DNA from: Cenococcum geophilum 1.58
Taxonomy: Eukaryota; Ascomycota; Dothideomycetes; Gloniales; Gloniaceae
DNA: 64,000 nt
Reading direction: 5' to 3'
Assembly (NCBI GenBank): GCA_001692895.1
Contig: KV748176.1
Span: forward strand, 1,426,001 to 1,490,000
Of this stretch, positions 63,813 to 64,000 are shown one piece after another. Within the stretch, counting starts at the first letter, position 1; every line of letters begins with the position of its first letter. The translations under genes and the position numbers were made by a program. The notes beneath the pieces were generated by a model. That model did no database searches and had not been told where the DNA came from. It worked only from the letters and a program-made list of their open reading frames with translations.

Positions 63813-64000
63813 ATTATTTAGACAGGGTGTTTAATTGGCAGTAGTATTACTTACACGCTATAATAACCAAAGAGACACGGATCAGCTATTAACTTAATAG
63901 ACTTACTAAGATCGGGTTTACTTACAAGCTATAATATCTAAAAAGATATAGATTAGCTATTATTTTTATAAATACTTAATTCTAACTCACTTACTATAGG

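Noticed and set aside
1-64000. Stops almost only at Gln positions, as in genetic codes where TAA/TAG mean Gln
   Set aside because: The HET and BIR-like genes use CAA/CAG and ordinary stops. The retroelements also show TGG to TAG, CAT to TAT and TGT to TAT changes and strong CpA loss on both strands. RIP explains all of this; a code change does not.

Overview
The window looks like a repeat-rich block from the nuclear genome of a filamentous ascomycete (Pezizomycotina). It holds a HET-domain gene with a short fungal-type intron, FunK1-type kinase sequence, Ty3/gypsy and Ty1/copia elements, a DIRS-like element, a LINE with CCHC knuckles, and pogo/Fot1-type DNA transposons. Most repeats carry the signature of repeat-induced point mutation (RIP). 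CpA/TpG is depleted and TpA is in excess. Frames conserved at the protein level are broken almost only where CAA/CAG has become TAA/TAG or TGG has become TAG. Scattered N runs point to a draft assembly. I could run no database search; family names rest on motifs read by eye.

Layout. 1-1206: 3' end of a Ty3/gypsy chromovirus with its 3' LTR. 1207-6140 and 8283-10224: RIP-eroded AT-rich DNA and minisatellites. 6141-8268: an ORF1-only LINE with poly-A tail and 14-bp target duplications. 10225-25961 (minus): one FunK1-type kinase gene broken by nested insertions. These are a minisatellite-carrying TIR element (11563-18706), itself holding a DIRS-like retroelement with split direct repeats, and a complete copia element (18824-24889). 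25962-36240: a second, truncated FunK1 copy, a second RIP-altered minisatellite element and a second complete copia element (29415-35741). 36886-39976: a TA-flanked TIR unit carrying a fairly intact HET gene whose spliced C-terminus has CCHC knuckles.

40808-61382: the most striking part. A minus-strand gene with a BIR-like zinc domain is split at a TA by a 19.5-kb element (41341-60854) with perfect 53-bp terminal inverted repeats. The two gene halves are in the same frame across the duplicated TA. The element carries a pogo-family transposase remnant, a RecQ-type helicase remnant, a protein with 17-residue repeats, a tandemly duplicated unknown gene and a DUF6589-like gene. A Ty3/gypsy element with CATCC duplications is nested inside the transposase. 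Without that, the element would be about 12.9 kb. A 1.4-kb non-autonomous relative with the same ends (61797-63244) lies next to it and holds another foldback MITE. An ankyrin-repeat remnant closes the window.

The nesting gives relative ages. FunK1 predates copia-1 and the minisatellite element, and the DIRS-like element came after the latter. The BIR-like gene predates the giant pogo element, which predates gypsy-2. Nearly every coding sequence here is dead by RIP; only the HET gene and part of the BIR-like gene still read cleanly.
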